The notes beneath the pieces were generated by a model. The model worked only from the letters and a program-made list of their open reading frames with translations, ran no database searches and was not told the DNA's origin. Source: CAVTWS01 sp964390555 (GTDB lineage Bacteria > Actinomycetota > Acidimicrobiia > Acidimicrobiales > SHLQ01). Taken from it: DNA of 23,688 bases. Where the stretch lies: assembly GCA_964390555.1 (NCBI GenBank), contig CAYMJU010000105.1, forward strand, positions 1 through 23,688. The letters are read 5' to 3'. Shown piece by piece: positions 1-7,897 of the stretch (the first letter of the stretch is position 1; the number at the start of each line of letters is the position of its first letter). A program made the position numbers and the translations under genes.

Positions 1-1
1 G

Positions 2-1372
2 GATCGGTTCCCGAGCGCCGAGACGTTCGGTCATGCCCTCCAGCGGGTACAGCAGGGCCTCGGGATCGTGCCGACCGTCATGCCGCTGGCTCAGCGAGTC
101 CCCGAGGGTGGTGACGTGACCCTGCAACTCCCCGTGTCGCCGGCGTCGACCGCACCGGCGGTCGGGCCGGAGTCGTCGCGTGTCGACGTGCGGTCGGCGC
201 CATGGTCGACCGCGGCGCCGCCTTCCCCGCCGCCAGCGGAGCCACCTGCCCCGCCCGCAGCGGCGCCGCCTGTCGTTCCCCCGGAGTCATCAGGGAGCGC
301 CAGGCGCATCCTGGTCGGCGTGCTGGCCCTCGTGGTGGTGGCGTCGGGAGTTGCCGCGGCGGTGGTGCTGTCCCAGGACGATGACACCGATGGCGAGAAC
401 GCCGACGAGCCAACAGTTAGCACCGACGGCGATCAACCGACGACGCCGACTGGAAGCGGAGATGACTCGCCGATCTCGGCGGCCGGCTCGTGGGACTCAC
501 TTCCGCCGATGAGCATCGATCGCCAGCAGATCAACGCGGTCGTCACCTCGCAGGGCAAGATCTGGGTGGCGGGAGGGCTCGACGCCGACGCTCACGCAGT
601 GTCGACCGTCGAGTACTACGAGCCCTTGCTCGAGACTTGGACCGTGTGCGATTGCGATCTTCCTCTGTCGCTCAACCACTTGATGATGACGACCTACCAG
701 GATCAACCCGTCGCCCTCGGTGGGTGGGTTGGCGTAGGTGACGACATCAAGGCCGAAGCGAGCGACCGAGTGTTCGTGCTCCGCGATCTCGAGTGGGTCG
801 AGCTCCCGCACCTGCTCGAACCGCGGATCGCCGGTGTGGCGGCCTCAGTAGGAGAGCTGATCATCGTCACCGGTGGGCAGAACGCGTCGGGGGAGCTGTT
901 GGCCACCACCGAAGTATTCGACGGCGAGGCCTGGCACCAGGCGGCTCCGCTGCCCACCCCGCGAGAGCACGTGTCAGGTGCGAGCGACGGCACGCACTTG
1001 TACGTCGTGGGCGGGCGAGTTTTACCCGGCGGATCGTCCGCGAACCTCGCCACGCTCGAGCGCTACGACCCGGTCACCGACGCGTGGGAACGTCTCGCCG
1101 ACATGCCGACCGCCCGGGGCGGGCTCGCGGTGGCTTGGGCCGACGGCCACCTCATCGCCATCGGTGGCGAGGGTCCGACGGCGGTGTTCGTGGAAGTCGA
1201 GAGCTACGACCCCGACACCGACGAGTGGACGGCCCTGCCGGACCTGCCGGCGGGCCGCCACGGGCTGGCCGGAGCGTTCTTCCGGGGCGACGTCTACGCC
1301 ATCGGCGGAGCGTTGACCGCCAGCCACCTCGGATCGACCAGTCAGGCGGACAGTCTGGATCTGGGGACCTGA
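2..1372 (+). CDS. Ser/Thr protein kinase C-terminal part with transmembrane helix and extracellular Kelch propeller (5'-truncated)
   Basis: The frame is open to the left edge, so the gene begins outside the window. The first visible residues (RFPSAETFGHALQRVQ, then LGIVPTVMP) resemble the last helix of bacterial Hanks-type kinase domains, where RxxSAxxFGxxLQ is common. A Pro/Ala-rich juxtamembrane linker follows, then one hydrophobic helix encoded at about 308-373, an acidic Asp/Glu/Thr stretch, and a Kelch region from about 490 to 1360. Six Gly-Gly strand ends are visible (VAGG, ALGG, VTGG, VVGG, AIGG, AIGG), with Kelch-type YDPxTDxW and RxxxAxxxxxG elements, so a six-bladed propeller is likely. 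I infer a receptor kinase whose external propeller senses a ligand or protein. The catalytic domain is not in the window, so kinase identity rests on the short terminal segment and the architecture. An ATG/GTG-started short protein from 68 is unlikely because the kinase-like residues lie upstream of it. Confidence 0.75.
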   Translation, partial: DRFPSAETFGHALQRVQQGLGIVPTVMPLAQRVPEGGDVTLQLPVSPASTAPAVGPESSRVDVRSAPWSTAAPPSPPPAEPPAPPAAAPPVVPPESSGSARRILVGVLALVVVASGVAAAVVLSQDDDTDGENADEPTVSTDGDQPTTPTGSGDDSPISAAGSWDSLPPMSIDRQQINAVVTSQGKIWVAGGLDADAHAVSTVEYYEPLLETWTVCDCDLPLSLNHLMMTTYQDQPVALGGWVGVGDDIKAEASDRVFVLRDLEWVELPHLLEPRIAGVAASVGELIIVTGGQNASGELLATTEVFDGEAWHQAAPLPTPREHVSGASDGTHLYVVGGRVLPGGSSANLATLERYDPVTDAWERLADMPTARGGLAVAWADGHLIAIGGEGPTAVFVEVESYDPDTDEWTALPDLPAGRHGLAGAFFRGDVYAIGGALTASHLGSTSQADSLDLGT

Positions 1373-1441
1373 GAAAGCGCGCGGGTAGAGCAGGCGACTC
1401 AGCAACGCTCCGCCACTGCAGAACTGATTGCCGCGGGCTCG

Positions 1442-1447
1442 TAGTCT
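1442..1447 (+). promoter_or_regulatory. Putative -10 element of nudC (leaderless)
   Basis: TAGTCT lies 8 nt before the nudC ATG and there is no Shine-Dalgarno sequence. No convincing -35 box was seen. Transcription would start at or next to the start codon. Confidence 0.45.
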
Positions 1448-1455
1448 CATCGGCC

Positions 1456-2268
1456 ATGGTGTCCGGCAGGGAGTTCCAGTCCGCGGTGATCCCGGTCGAC
1501 GTCGGCGACGACCGGGCCAGGTGGGTCGTCGTCAGACGCAACGAGGTGCTGGTAGGACCGGGCGGCGAGCTCGGCGTCGGCGGGCAGAACGCACCCGAAG
1601 GCGAACCACCGCACTACCTCGGCCAGTGGCACGGCGATCCGGTGTGGTGCCGCGGCGTCGACGCTGATATCGCGGCACCGGCCGATCACCACTGGTCGGA
1701 CCTGTACTCACTTCACGCGACGGTCGACGAAGCGACGTGGATGCTGGCCGGGCGAGCGGTGCAGATCGTCGAGTGGGGCCGAACCCACCGGTTCTGTGGC
1801 CGGTGCGCGGCTCGGACCGAGGGCGTCGACAACGACCGGTCGACCAAGTGCCCGATCTGCGGGCTGTTGTTCTACCCGCGACTGTCGCCCGCGATCATCA
1901 CCCTCGTGCACCGCGAACGCGAGGTTCTGCTCGGCCGGGGCCGCCTGTTCCCGATGCCGATGTACTCGGCACTGGCGGGGTTCGTCGAGCCCGGCGAGTC
2001 GCTCGAGGACTGCGTCCGGCGTGAGGTGAAAGAAGAGGTTGGCGTCGATGTCGGCGCGGTGAAGTACCAGTCGAGCCAGCCATGGCCGTTCCCGAATTCG
2101 CTGATGCTCGGATTCGAAGCGCAATGGGAGAGCGGCGACATCGTCATCGACGAGTCCGAGCTGGTCGACGCCCAGTGGTTCTCGATCGACGATCTGCCGA
2201 GCATCCCGGGCCCGATCAGCATCGCCAACAAGCTGATCACCGGCTACATCGCCCGTCACGGGAGCTGA
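1456..2268 (+). CDS. nudC: NADH pyrophosphatase (NudC-type Nudix hydrolase)
   Basis: A 270-residue protein of the NudC family, which hydrolyses NAD(H) to NMN(H) and AMP and, in studied members, can remove NAD caps from RNA. Visible elements in order are an N-terminal domain (about 1-105); a zinc ribbon with Cys114, Cys117, Cys132 and Cys135; the Nudix box starting at Gly175 with Glu181, Arg189-Glu190, Glu193-Glu194 and Gly196; and the diagnostic SQPWPFP motif at 207-213 that separates NADH pyrophosphatases from other Nudix enzymes. The length is normal for the family. The ATG at 1456 was chosen because the hydrophobic N-terminal strand follows directly and a -10 hexamer sits just upstream; the open frame further upstream is antisense or shadow sequence of the kinase gene. 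The gene stands alone, convergent with the next gene with a 6-nt gap. Cytoplasmic. Confidence 0.93.
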   Translation: MVSGREFQSAVIPVDVGDDRARWVVVRRNEVLVGPGGELGVGGQNAPEGEPPHYLGQWHGDPVWCRGVDADIAAPADHHWSDLYSLHATVDEATWMLAGRAVQIVEWGRTHRFCGRCAARTEGVDNDRSTKCPICGLLFYPRLSPAIITLVHREREVLLGRGRLFPMPMYSALAGFVEPGESLEDCVRREVKEEVGVDVGAVKYQSSQPWPFPNSLMLGFEAQWESGDIVIDESELVDAQWFSIDDLPSIPGPISIANKLITGYIARHGS

Positions 2269-2274
2269 CCGAGC

Positions 2275-3417
2275 TCAGGTGCGGTAGCGGCGGGTAATGT
2301 GGGCGGACCGCGCCGCGATGTCGGCTCGCCGTTCCTCGGGGGTAACGACCGGCGTTCCGGCGGGCAACGACGGCCGCACCTCGTCGATCGGCACGACGGT
2401 GGTCGAGATCGTCGGCGGCGTCGGGTCCCAGAACCAGCGGAACGTCAGCAAGGCGTGGCGCCGCCCCTCGCCGTCGATCCAGTTGGGGACCCCAGGGTCG
2501 CGGTGAGCGACGACGATCCGCATCCGGCCATCGCTGTCACGGTGCGCCTGGGAACGGTTCAGGCTCACGCACCGAGACGTCAGGTCGAAGGACTCGAACC
2601 ACGCGAGCGTCGCCGGCTGCACGCTCCAGTACGGCGCGGGCGGAACGTCGGACTCCATGATCAGGGCCTCGTCGGGCCCTAGGTCCCAGAAGCAGAACGC
2701 GTAGCGCGCCGAGTCGAGGCCGTTGGCCACCTTCATCGGCGCGCCGAACCGGTTGTCCACGCCGGCGGCGCGGTGCTCGGTCATGTACCGGTTCCAGTAC
2801 TCGATCGAGTGCTCGATCATGTCGCCGGCCTGGTCGATGGCAGTCGCGAGCTCGCTCGCATCGAGGACGGCCGGTTCGACGTCGTCGAGGCACTCGATCA
2901 CGATGGTGGCCGGCTCGTCGACGTCCCAGTCGAAGTAGTACTCGCGGATCGATGCCGACACGACGCCCTCGGGTATCGCGTGCCCGCCGGCACCGAGGAT
3001 CAGCTCGAAGGGCTCGCCGCGCCGGATGCCTAGATCCGACGCGGTGATCTCGGCCCTGGTCCCCCACGTCGGCTGGCCCATGAACCCGGCGCGCAGCGCG
3101 AGCAGGAACTCGTCACACCCGTGCATGTGACCGCTGATGCGGTAGCGGTACTGCGGTGAGATGCGGGCGTGGCGATAGATGTTGTCGACGTTGGGACCAC
3201 CCCATTGAGTGATCAGGTCGTTCTGGCGCTGGAACCGCGGGTGGGTGGGGTCGCGATGATGAACGGCCCAACCGAGCCAGCACATCACCTGCTCGCTCAG
3301 GTGTGCCAGACCCTCGGCCCGATCGGTGGCCGCCGCGGGGAAATCGTCGTCGAACAGGCGGTTGCCGAGCGCTTCGATGCGGCGGCAGAACCGGGTCCAG
3401 GTGTCGGGGGTGATCAC
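2275..3417 (-). CDS. DUF1214-like conserved protein of unknown function
   Basis: A 380-residue soluble protein without signal peptide or membrane helix. The C-terminal half has features I associate with the DUF1214 family: a YWSVQ segment, a conserved RVVAHRDPGVPNW-like stretch (here IVVAHRDPGVPNWID) and an RWFWDP block. The middle contains NVDNIYRHARISPQYRYRISG, which resembles the 'N-x-D-N-x-Y ... YRI.G' region of related proteins. No enzymatic activity is established for this domain as far as I know. The GTG start at 3417 overlaps the TGA stop of the upstream sulfotransferase gene by four bases (GTGA), so the two are probably co-transcribed and translationally coupled. This suggests a shared lipid or small-molecule pathway, which is inference. 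The family assignment comes from memory of motifs and is moderate. Confidence 0.65.
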   Translation of the reverse strand: MITPDTWTRFCRRIEALGNRLFDDDFPAAATDRAEGLAHLSEQVMCWLGWAVHHRDPTHPRFQRQNDLITQWGGPNVDNIYRHARISPQYRYRISGHMHGCDEFLLALRAGFMGQPTWGTRAEITASDLGIRRGEPFELILGAGGHAIPEGVVSASIREYYFDWDVDEPATIVIECLDDVEPAVLDASELATAIDQAGDMIEHSIEYWNRYMTEHRAAGVDNRFGAPMKVANGLDSARYAFCFWDLGPDEALIMESDVPPAPYWSVQPATLAWFESFDLTSRCVSLNRSQAHRDSDGRMRIVVAHRDPGVPNWIDGEGRRHALLTFRWFWDPTPPTISTTVVPIDEVRPSLPAGTPVVTPEERRADIAARSAHITRRYRT

Positions 3418-4676
3418 GGCCCCACCTGCACGCCAAAGCGCTCCCCGTAGCGGCGGTAGCGGGCGGCCTCGGCACGGCGGTCGAGTCCCAAGTCATCGAA
3501 GGAGTAGCCGTGAGAGCCGTGCTTGTCCTGGGGGCGACTGGCCAGGTGGTCGAGCATGGCGGCCTCGGTCGACGGCGGGAGCTCCCATCCGAAGTGGGCG
3601 TACACCTGGCGGACGGGCCCGAGCGGGTCGGCCATGAAGTCTTCGTACTGAGTGTGCACGATCCGAGGCGGATCGAGGGTGCCGTCGTCGACGAGATCGA
3701 CCAGACCGTCGAGGTCGCCGTGGTACAAGTCTGCGTGATATCGGCCGATGGCGGGTCGGTCCACGCGGTCGCTGAACGCGCCCCGCAGCGTCGCGACCAG
3801 CGACGTCACCGAGCCGAGCAGCGTGAGCGGATCGCGGTGGGTCACCACCAGCTTGGCGTCGGGGTAGACCGCGAGCAGGGTCGGCAACGAGTGCAGGTGC
3901 ACGGGCGACTTGAGCACCCACCGACGGGTGGGGAACCGTCGTTGCAGGATCTGCAGGACGACCTTGTGCATCTCGTAGGCCGGCGTCATGTCGCACGAGA
4001 AGTGCCAGGCCCGGTAGCTCGGCGTGTCGTAGCGGCTGATGAACTCCTCGGTCCGGAAGCTGAGCGACATGGCGGAGATGCACTCCTTGAGCATCCGGCC
4101 GCCGTACTCGTGGATCGAGACCAGCGCGCCCGAGACGCTCTGAGGCAACACCAGCTCGAGATCGGCGAGGGCGATACGGGCATCGTCTCGGTGCGTCTCG
4201 GGGAGCGGCGGTGGGACCGGCCGGAGGAGCTCCCATCCAAACGGGGCTCGGAGGCCGGGGTCCTGCGCGAGCAGCGAGTGCAGGATCGTCGTCCCCGTGC
4301 GGGGGGCGCCGACGAGGAACAGGGGCTCCACGATCCGCTCGTCGAGCACGCCGGGGTCGTCGCGTACATAGCGCGAGATCTGCAGCCGGACCTCGATCAA
4401 ACGGACCAGGTGCAGGCGAGTCATGAAGCGGCCGAGTGGCGTCAGTTCGGCTTCGTCCTCGAGCGCGGCGACCGCGACCGCAAAGGGCTCGCGAAAGTCG
4501 CCGGGGCCGAGGTCGGCCGTGTCGTCGACGCCCTGTCGGGCTCGGGCCTCAGCCAGCAGGTCGGCGACGTCGAGGCGCCGCACGCTCGCGTCCGTCAGGG
4601 GGAGGATCGTGCCCGCGTTCACTGCCGTGACCCATGTGGGCACCGATGACACCACGACCGTGACCGTAGCCGCCAT
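3414..4676 (-). CDS. Sulfotransferase family protein
   Basis: About 420 residues. GAPRTGTT at residues 123-130 is the 5'-phosphosulfate loop that binds the PAPS donor, and the later VVTHRDPLTLLGSV segment matches the 3'-phosphate-binding region with its Arg and Ser. The helical N-terminal part (LDVADLLAEARARQG, then DDFREP-like and LTPLGR) is typical of the actinobacterial/proteobacterial 'Sulfotransfer_3' type proteins of about 390-410 residues. The acceptor cannot be predicted. The start is uncertain: ATG 4676 lacks a Shine-Dalgarno sequence, and in-frame GTGs at 4652, 4643 and 4622 are possible. GTG 4622 would give 402 residues and begin close to the conserved region. The long open frame up to 4844 overlaps the upstream gene and is not used. 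The gene is followed directly by the coupled DUF1214-like gene and lies 47 nt downstream of the TyrA/PheA-like fusion gene, so all three may form one operon. Confidence 0.85.
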   Translation of the reverse strand: MAATVTVVVSSVPTWVTAVNAGTILPLTDASVRRLDVADLLAEARARQGVDDTADLGPGDFREPFAVAVAALEDEAELTPLGRFMTRLHLVRLIEVRLQISRYVRDDPGVLDERIVEPLFLVGAPRTGTTILHSLLAQDPGLRAPFGWELLRPVPPPLPETHRDDARIALADLELVLPQSVSGALVSIHEYGGRMLKECISAMSLSFRTEEFISRYDTPSYRAWHFSCDMTPAYEMHKVVLQILQRRFPTRRWVLKSPVHLHSLPTLLAVYPDAKLVVTHRDPLTLLGSVTSLVATLRGAFSDRVDRPAIGRYHADLYHGDLDGLVDLVDDGTLDPPRIVHTQYEDFMADPLGPVRQVYAHFGWELPPSTEAAMLDHLASRPQDKHGSHGYSFDDLGLDRRAEAARYRRYGERFGVQVGP

Positions 4677-4723
4677 GACCACAGCGGGCGTTGGAGGGCG
4701 AGGGCGGGGGTCGCGGGGAGATG

Positions 4724-7084
4724 TCAGGTTGACGTGACGCGAACGACGGGCGTGCGGGGCGACCACGGGGCCCGGCCGAGGTGCACGACGCCCGCACCGA
4801 GCTCGGCCAGAGCGTCGTGGTCGAGCGCGCGGCTGGTGATCCACAGCACGCGGCCGTCGGCGTCGCGGAGCAGCTCGTCGAAGCTCGGCGTGGTGCCGGT
4901 GAGCGCCGGCGCGATGTCGTGGAGCGAGGCCGCGACGACGACCGACCGCAGGGTCGGGTCCGACCCGATGGCTGGGTCGCCGAACCCGCCCGGCGGGCCG
5001 AGGAGCAGGAATCGGGTGATCGAACCGGCCAGATCGTCGACTTCGCGCTCGGCGACGCGCAGACCAGCGACGCGGGACTCGGCCCCGGCCAGAGCGACGC
5101 CCCGGAGCTCACCTGATGCCACCAGCTCCAGGGCCGCCGCGGTCGAGGTGCAGGGGTGCGGTACCAGCCCCCACCGCTCGATGAATCGACCGCATTGGGC
5201 CAGCCCCTGAGGGTGACTGGCGGCCAGCGTGCCGCGCAGGCTCTCGAGGTTCTCGCGCTCGCTGACGTAGGCGTCGAAGCGCACCGCCACGTCGAGAACG
5301 CCGCTCACCGCGAGCGCTCCACGGTGGGCGAGCAACGCCTCCGCGGCTCGGGTGACGAGTCCCGACGCCGAGCTGGACACGGGAAGCACAGCCAGCGCGG
5401 TGGGGCCGACCCCGGCGAGCACATCGCCGAACGTGTCACGAGGGACGAGCTCCGCGTCGGCACCGATGCCCTCGGTGCCGAGCGCTTCGACACAGTGCCG
5501 GGCCGCGGCCTCGGAATACGTGCCGGCCGGTCCCAGGTAGTTGACCACGAGGCGGGCGACCGGGCCGGCCCACGGCCGGGCCAGCCCTCTCGGCCAGGCG
5601 TAGGCGTCGTTCACGGCCGTCCGGAGCCGTTCGACCGCCTCCTCGATGTCGTGGTCGGCGCGCACGCCGACGCGCACCACACACTCGCGTTGCCCGGTCC
5701 GCACGGCCTCGGACACGATGGCGGCCGTCCGGACGCCTCGTGTCGACGCAACAAGGGACAGGAGCCCGGCTCCGGCGACGGACTCGGGAACGAGGAACCG
5801 CACATCACGGTCCAGATAGGCCAGCCCGGAGTCGAGGGCGCTCTCGAGCTCGTCGCCGTCGACGACGTCGATACGGCCGAGCTTGAAGACGGTGCGCTTC
5901 GGCTTGCCGCTGACGCCCAAGCGGCGAGCGTTGTCCCGACCCGGGCCGTCGAGGAGCACGGCGTGACCGGGCCGGCCGATCATCAGCTCCTCGAGCGTGA
6001 CCTCGATCGGGCTCACGTGAACGATGCGGCCGACGCGAACGTTCTCGGATCGACCGATCACCCGGATCCCGACCAGCTCTCCGGTTCTGAGATGTCGGCC
6101 GATCTCGGACCGCTGGTGCTGCGCGGCGTTCACGCCCGCCGACGCGGTGCGGCCGATGGTGTCGAAGAGCTGGCCGGTGAAACGTTCGCGGATCGTCTCC
6201 AGGTGCCGTTCGACGACCGTCGCGTCGTGGTCGGCGAGGGTCGCCGCGAAGCGCCGACCCGCGGCCTCGAGCTCGCCGGCCACTCGTGCGCCGCCGTTGC
6301 TCGTCTGTATTGCGGCGAGCGTCGGCTGGTTGGCCTCGCCCAGCACCCGGACGGCCAGGCCGAGCAGCGACTCGAACAACGGTGTGCGGGCCTCCCAGAG
6401 GTCGTGCTCCAGCGACAGGTTCGACGACGTGAGGGCATCGACGAACTCGACGAGGGTCTGGTGGGTCAGCGTCTGGACGTACGACATCACCAGATCGTGT
6501 TCGGTTGCCGTGCCGGTCTCGATCGTCCCACCGCGCGCTTTGACCGCGTCGACCAACCAGCGGTGCGCGCCGCTCTGGACACCGTCGGGAACGACGTAGA
6601 CCGTGTTCCCGTCGAGCGAACGGGCGCTGCTGTCGAACAAGGGATGCATGCCGATCACGGCGGCGGCGCCGGCGATCCGGCGCAGCGCTTCGATCGAGTT
6701 GGCCTTGGTCGCGGTCGTCTCGATGATCTGCGCCGTCGGGTCGAGCACGAAGGCCGGACCATCGACGAGATCGGCCAGGCGCTCGGCGGGCACGGCGACC
6801 ACGACCGCCGTATCGGGTGCCGAGAACGACCTCGGTCGACCCGTCTCCGCGTCGGTGATCGTCGATCCCGTCGCGGCAGCAGCCGCGATCGAGGCCACAG
6901 GCGCGAACCACCCGGCGACCGAGCGCAGCAGATCGGTCGACGACGGCGTGTCGACGACGGTCACCGACGTCCATGCCATGGAGGCGAAGAGGTGCTCGCA
7001 GAGCCACCTACCGATGCCGGCGGCCGCGCCGACCACGACGAGGTGTTCCGGTTGCCAGTTCGTCATCTCCTCACGCGTGTCCAC
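4724..7084 (-). CDS. TyrA-like (prephenate dehydrogenase) / unassigned domain / PheA-like (prephenate dehydratase) fusion protein
   Basis: A protein of about 786 residues. Residues 15-300 are TyrA-like: a Rossmann start (VVVGAAAGIG), GMHPLF near 146-151 followed by SLDGNTVYVVPDG, and EHDLVMSYVQTLTH at 195-208. All of these align by eye with the E. coli T-protein dehydrogenase (HPMFGP, SL..Q.V, EHDQNMAFIQALRH). Residues 330-510 form a region I cannot assign. Residues 513-697 resemble prephenate dehydratase: YLGPAGTYSEAA at the start, SHPQGLAQC at 623-631 and the TRF motif at 690-692. However, the usual ENS-containing loop reads VLPVSSSASG (566-575), so a key conserved segment is lost. The last 90 residues sit where an ACT domain is expected but are poorly recognisable. 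GTG 7084 was chosen because TATCCT lies 8 nt upstream (leaderless); ATG 7066 is an alternative, with GAGGAG directly abutting it. No other aromatic-pathway gene is nearby. Whether either activity remains is unknown. Confidence 0.8.
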   Translation of the reverse strand: MDTREEMTNWQPEHLVVVGAAAGIGRWLCEHLFASMAWTSVTVVDTPSSTDLLRSVAGWFAPVASIAAAAATGSTITDAETGRPRSFSAPDTAVVVAVPAERLADLVDGPAFVLDPTAQIIETTATKANSIEALRRIAGAAAVIGMHPLFDSSARSLDGNTVYVVPDGVQSGAHRWLVDAVKARGGTIETGTATEHDLVMSYVQTLTHQTLVEFVDALTSSNLSLEHDLWEARTPLFESLLGLAVRVLGEANQPTLAAIQTSNGGARVAGELEAAGRRFAATLADHDATVVERHLETIRERFTGQLFDTIGRTASAGVNAAQHQRSEIGRHLRTGELVGIRVIGRSENVRVGRIVHVSPIEVTLEELMIGRPGHAVLLDGPGRDNARRLGVSGKPKRTVFKLGRIDVVDGDELESALDSGLAYLDRDVRFLVPESVAGAGLLSLVASTRGVRTAAIVSEAVRTGQRECVVRVGVRADHDIEEAVERLRTAVNDAYAWPRGLARPWAGPVARLVVNYLGPAGTYSEAAARHCVEALGTEGIGADAELVPRDTFGDVLAGVGPTALAVLPVSSSASGLVTRAAEALLAHRGALAVSGVLDVAVRFDAYVSERENLESLRGTLAASHPQGLAQCGRFIERWGLVPHPCTSTAAALELVASGELRGVALAGAESRVAGLRVAEREVDDLAGSITRFLLLGPPGGFGDPAIGSDPTLRSVVVAASLHDIAPALTGTTPSFDELLRDADGRVLWITSRALDHDALAELGAGVVHLGRAPWSPRTPVVRVTST

Positions 7085-7092
7085 CGCCCCGG

Positions 7093-7098
7093 AGGATA
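7093..7098 (-). promoter_or_regulatory. Putative -10 element of the TyrA/PheA-like fusion gene (leaderless)
   Basis: On the minus strand TATCCT precedes GTG 7084 by 8 nt. It is placed back to back with the promoter of the metallo-hydrolase gene, making a compact divergent promoter region of about 90 bp. Confidence 0.45.
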
Positions 7099-7136
7099 GA
7101 GCCGAGGCGCTCTGGCGATGGGATGCATTCCGCCGC

Positions 7137-7165
7137 CCGACAGCCGAGCGCCGAACCCGTAGGCT
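7137..7165 (+). promoter_or_regulatory. Putative promoter of the metallo-hydrolase gene (leaderless)
   Basis: CCGACA (7137-7142, matching the GACA half of TTGACA) is separated by 17 nt from TAGGCT (7160-7165), which ends 7 nt before the ATG. This is the only leaderless start in the window for which I see a plausible -35 as well. Confidence 0.5.
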
Positions 7166-7172
7166 GGCGGGC

Positions 7173-7886
7173 ATGAGCGACCGCCTCTACTTTCGCCAGC
7201 TGCTGTCGGGCCGCGACTTCGCCGTCAACAACGTCCTGGCCCGACAGATGGTCAATTTCTCCTATCTCATCGGCGATCGCGAGACCGGCGAAGCGGTCGT
7301 GGTCGACCCTGCCTACGACGTCGACGCGCTCATCGACATCCTCGAGACCGACGGCATGCGCTTGACGGGCGTGCTCGCGACCCACTATCACGCCGACCAC
7401 GTCGGGGGCGACATGATGGGCTACGGGATCGCCGGCGTTCGCGAGGTGCTCGAACGGTGCTCGGTCCCGGTGCACGTGCAGGCTCCCGAAGCCGACCTGG
7501 TGCGCAAGGTGACCGGCGTCGAGCCGGCCGACCTGTACCTCCACTCGAGCGGCGACGTGGTGCGCGTCGGCGCGGTCGAGATCGAGCTCATCCACACGCC
7601 CGGGCACACCCCAGGGAGCCAGTGCTTCTTCGTGGATCAGCGACTGGTCGCCGGCGACACGCTGTTCCTCGAGGGTTGCGGGCGCACCGACCTGCCCGGA
7701 GGCGATCCTCGCGCGCTGTACGAGAGCCTGACGCAGAAGCTCGCCAAGATACCCGACGATGCCGTGCTGTACCCAGGTCATCTCTACTCGCCGGAGCCGT
7801 CGGCAACCATGGGCGAGACCCGGCGTCACAACTACGTGTTGATGCCACGATCGGCCGAGCAGTGGTTGGCGATGTTCGGCGGCTGA
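7173..7886 (+). CDS. Metallo-beta-lactamase-fold hydrolase (glyoxalase II / ETHE1-like)
   Basis: 237 residues. The metal ligands of the superfamily are all visible: THYHADH (His71, His73, Asp75, His76), His145 in GHTPGSQ, Asp162 in AGDTLF and His203 in YPGHLY. The segment GDTLFLEGCGRTDLPGGD is characteristic of the persulfide dioxygenase (ETHE1) and hydroxyacyl-thiol hydrolase branch rather than of true beta-lactamases. In an actinobacterium the thiol cofactor would more likely be mycothiol than glutathione, which is inference. The ATG at 7173 has a -10 element directly upstream and no Shine-Dalgarno sequence. The gene is divergent from the TyrA/PheA-like gene and convergent with the next gene, with an 11-nt gap. 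The single-domain length rules out a rhodanese fusion. Substrate (persulfide versus acyl-thiol) cannot be decided from sequence alone. Confidence 0.88.
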   Translation: MSDRLYFRQLLSGRDFAVNNVLARQMVNFSYLIGDRETGEAVVVDPAYDVDALIDILETDGMRLTGVLATHYHADHVGGDMMGYGIAGVREVLERCSVPVHVQAPEADLVRKVTGVEPADLYLHSSGDVVRVGAVEIELIHTPGHTPGSQCFFVDQRLVAGDTLFLEGCGRTDLPGGDPRALYESLTQKLAKIPDDAVLYPGHLYSPEPSATMGETRRHNYVLMPRSAEQWLAMFGG

Positions 7887-7897
7887 CGTCTTACGAC

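Noticed and set aside
1373..1455. Riboswitch or leader before nudC
   Set aside because: The gap is 83 nt, shows no stable structure by eye, and the -10 hexamer next to the ATG leaves no leader.
3510..4649. Plus-strand open frame of 379 codons
   Set aside because: Antisense shadow of the sulfotransferase gene, whose PAPS-binding motifs identify the real strand.
5156..7099. Long plus-strand open frame of 647 codons
   Set aside because: It lies antisense to the TyrA/PheA-like gene; its product has no recognisable motif and such frames are expected at this GC content. The minus-strand product has clear family motifs.
7173..7886. True beta-lactamase (antibiotic resistance)
   Set aside because: The GDTLFLEGCGRTDLPGGD segment and lack of a signal peptide place it with glyoxalase II/ETHE1-like intracellular enzymes.
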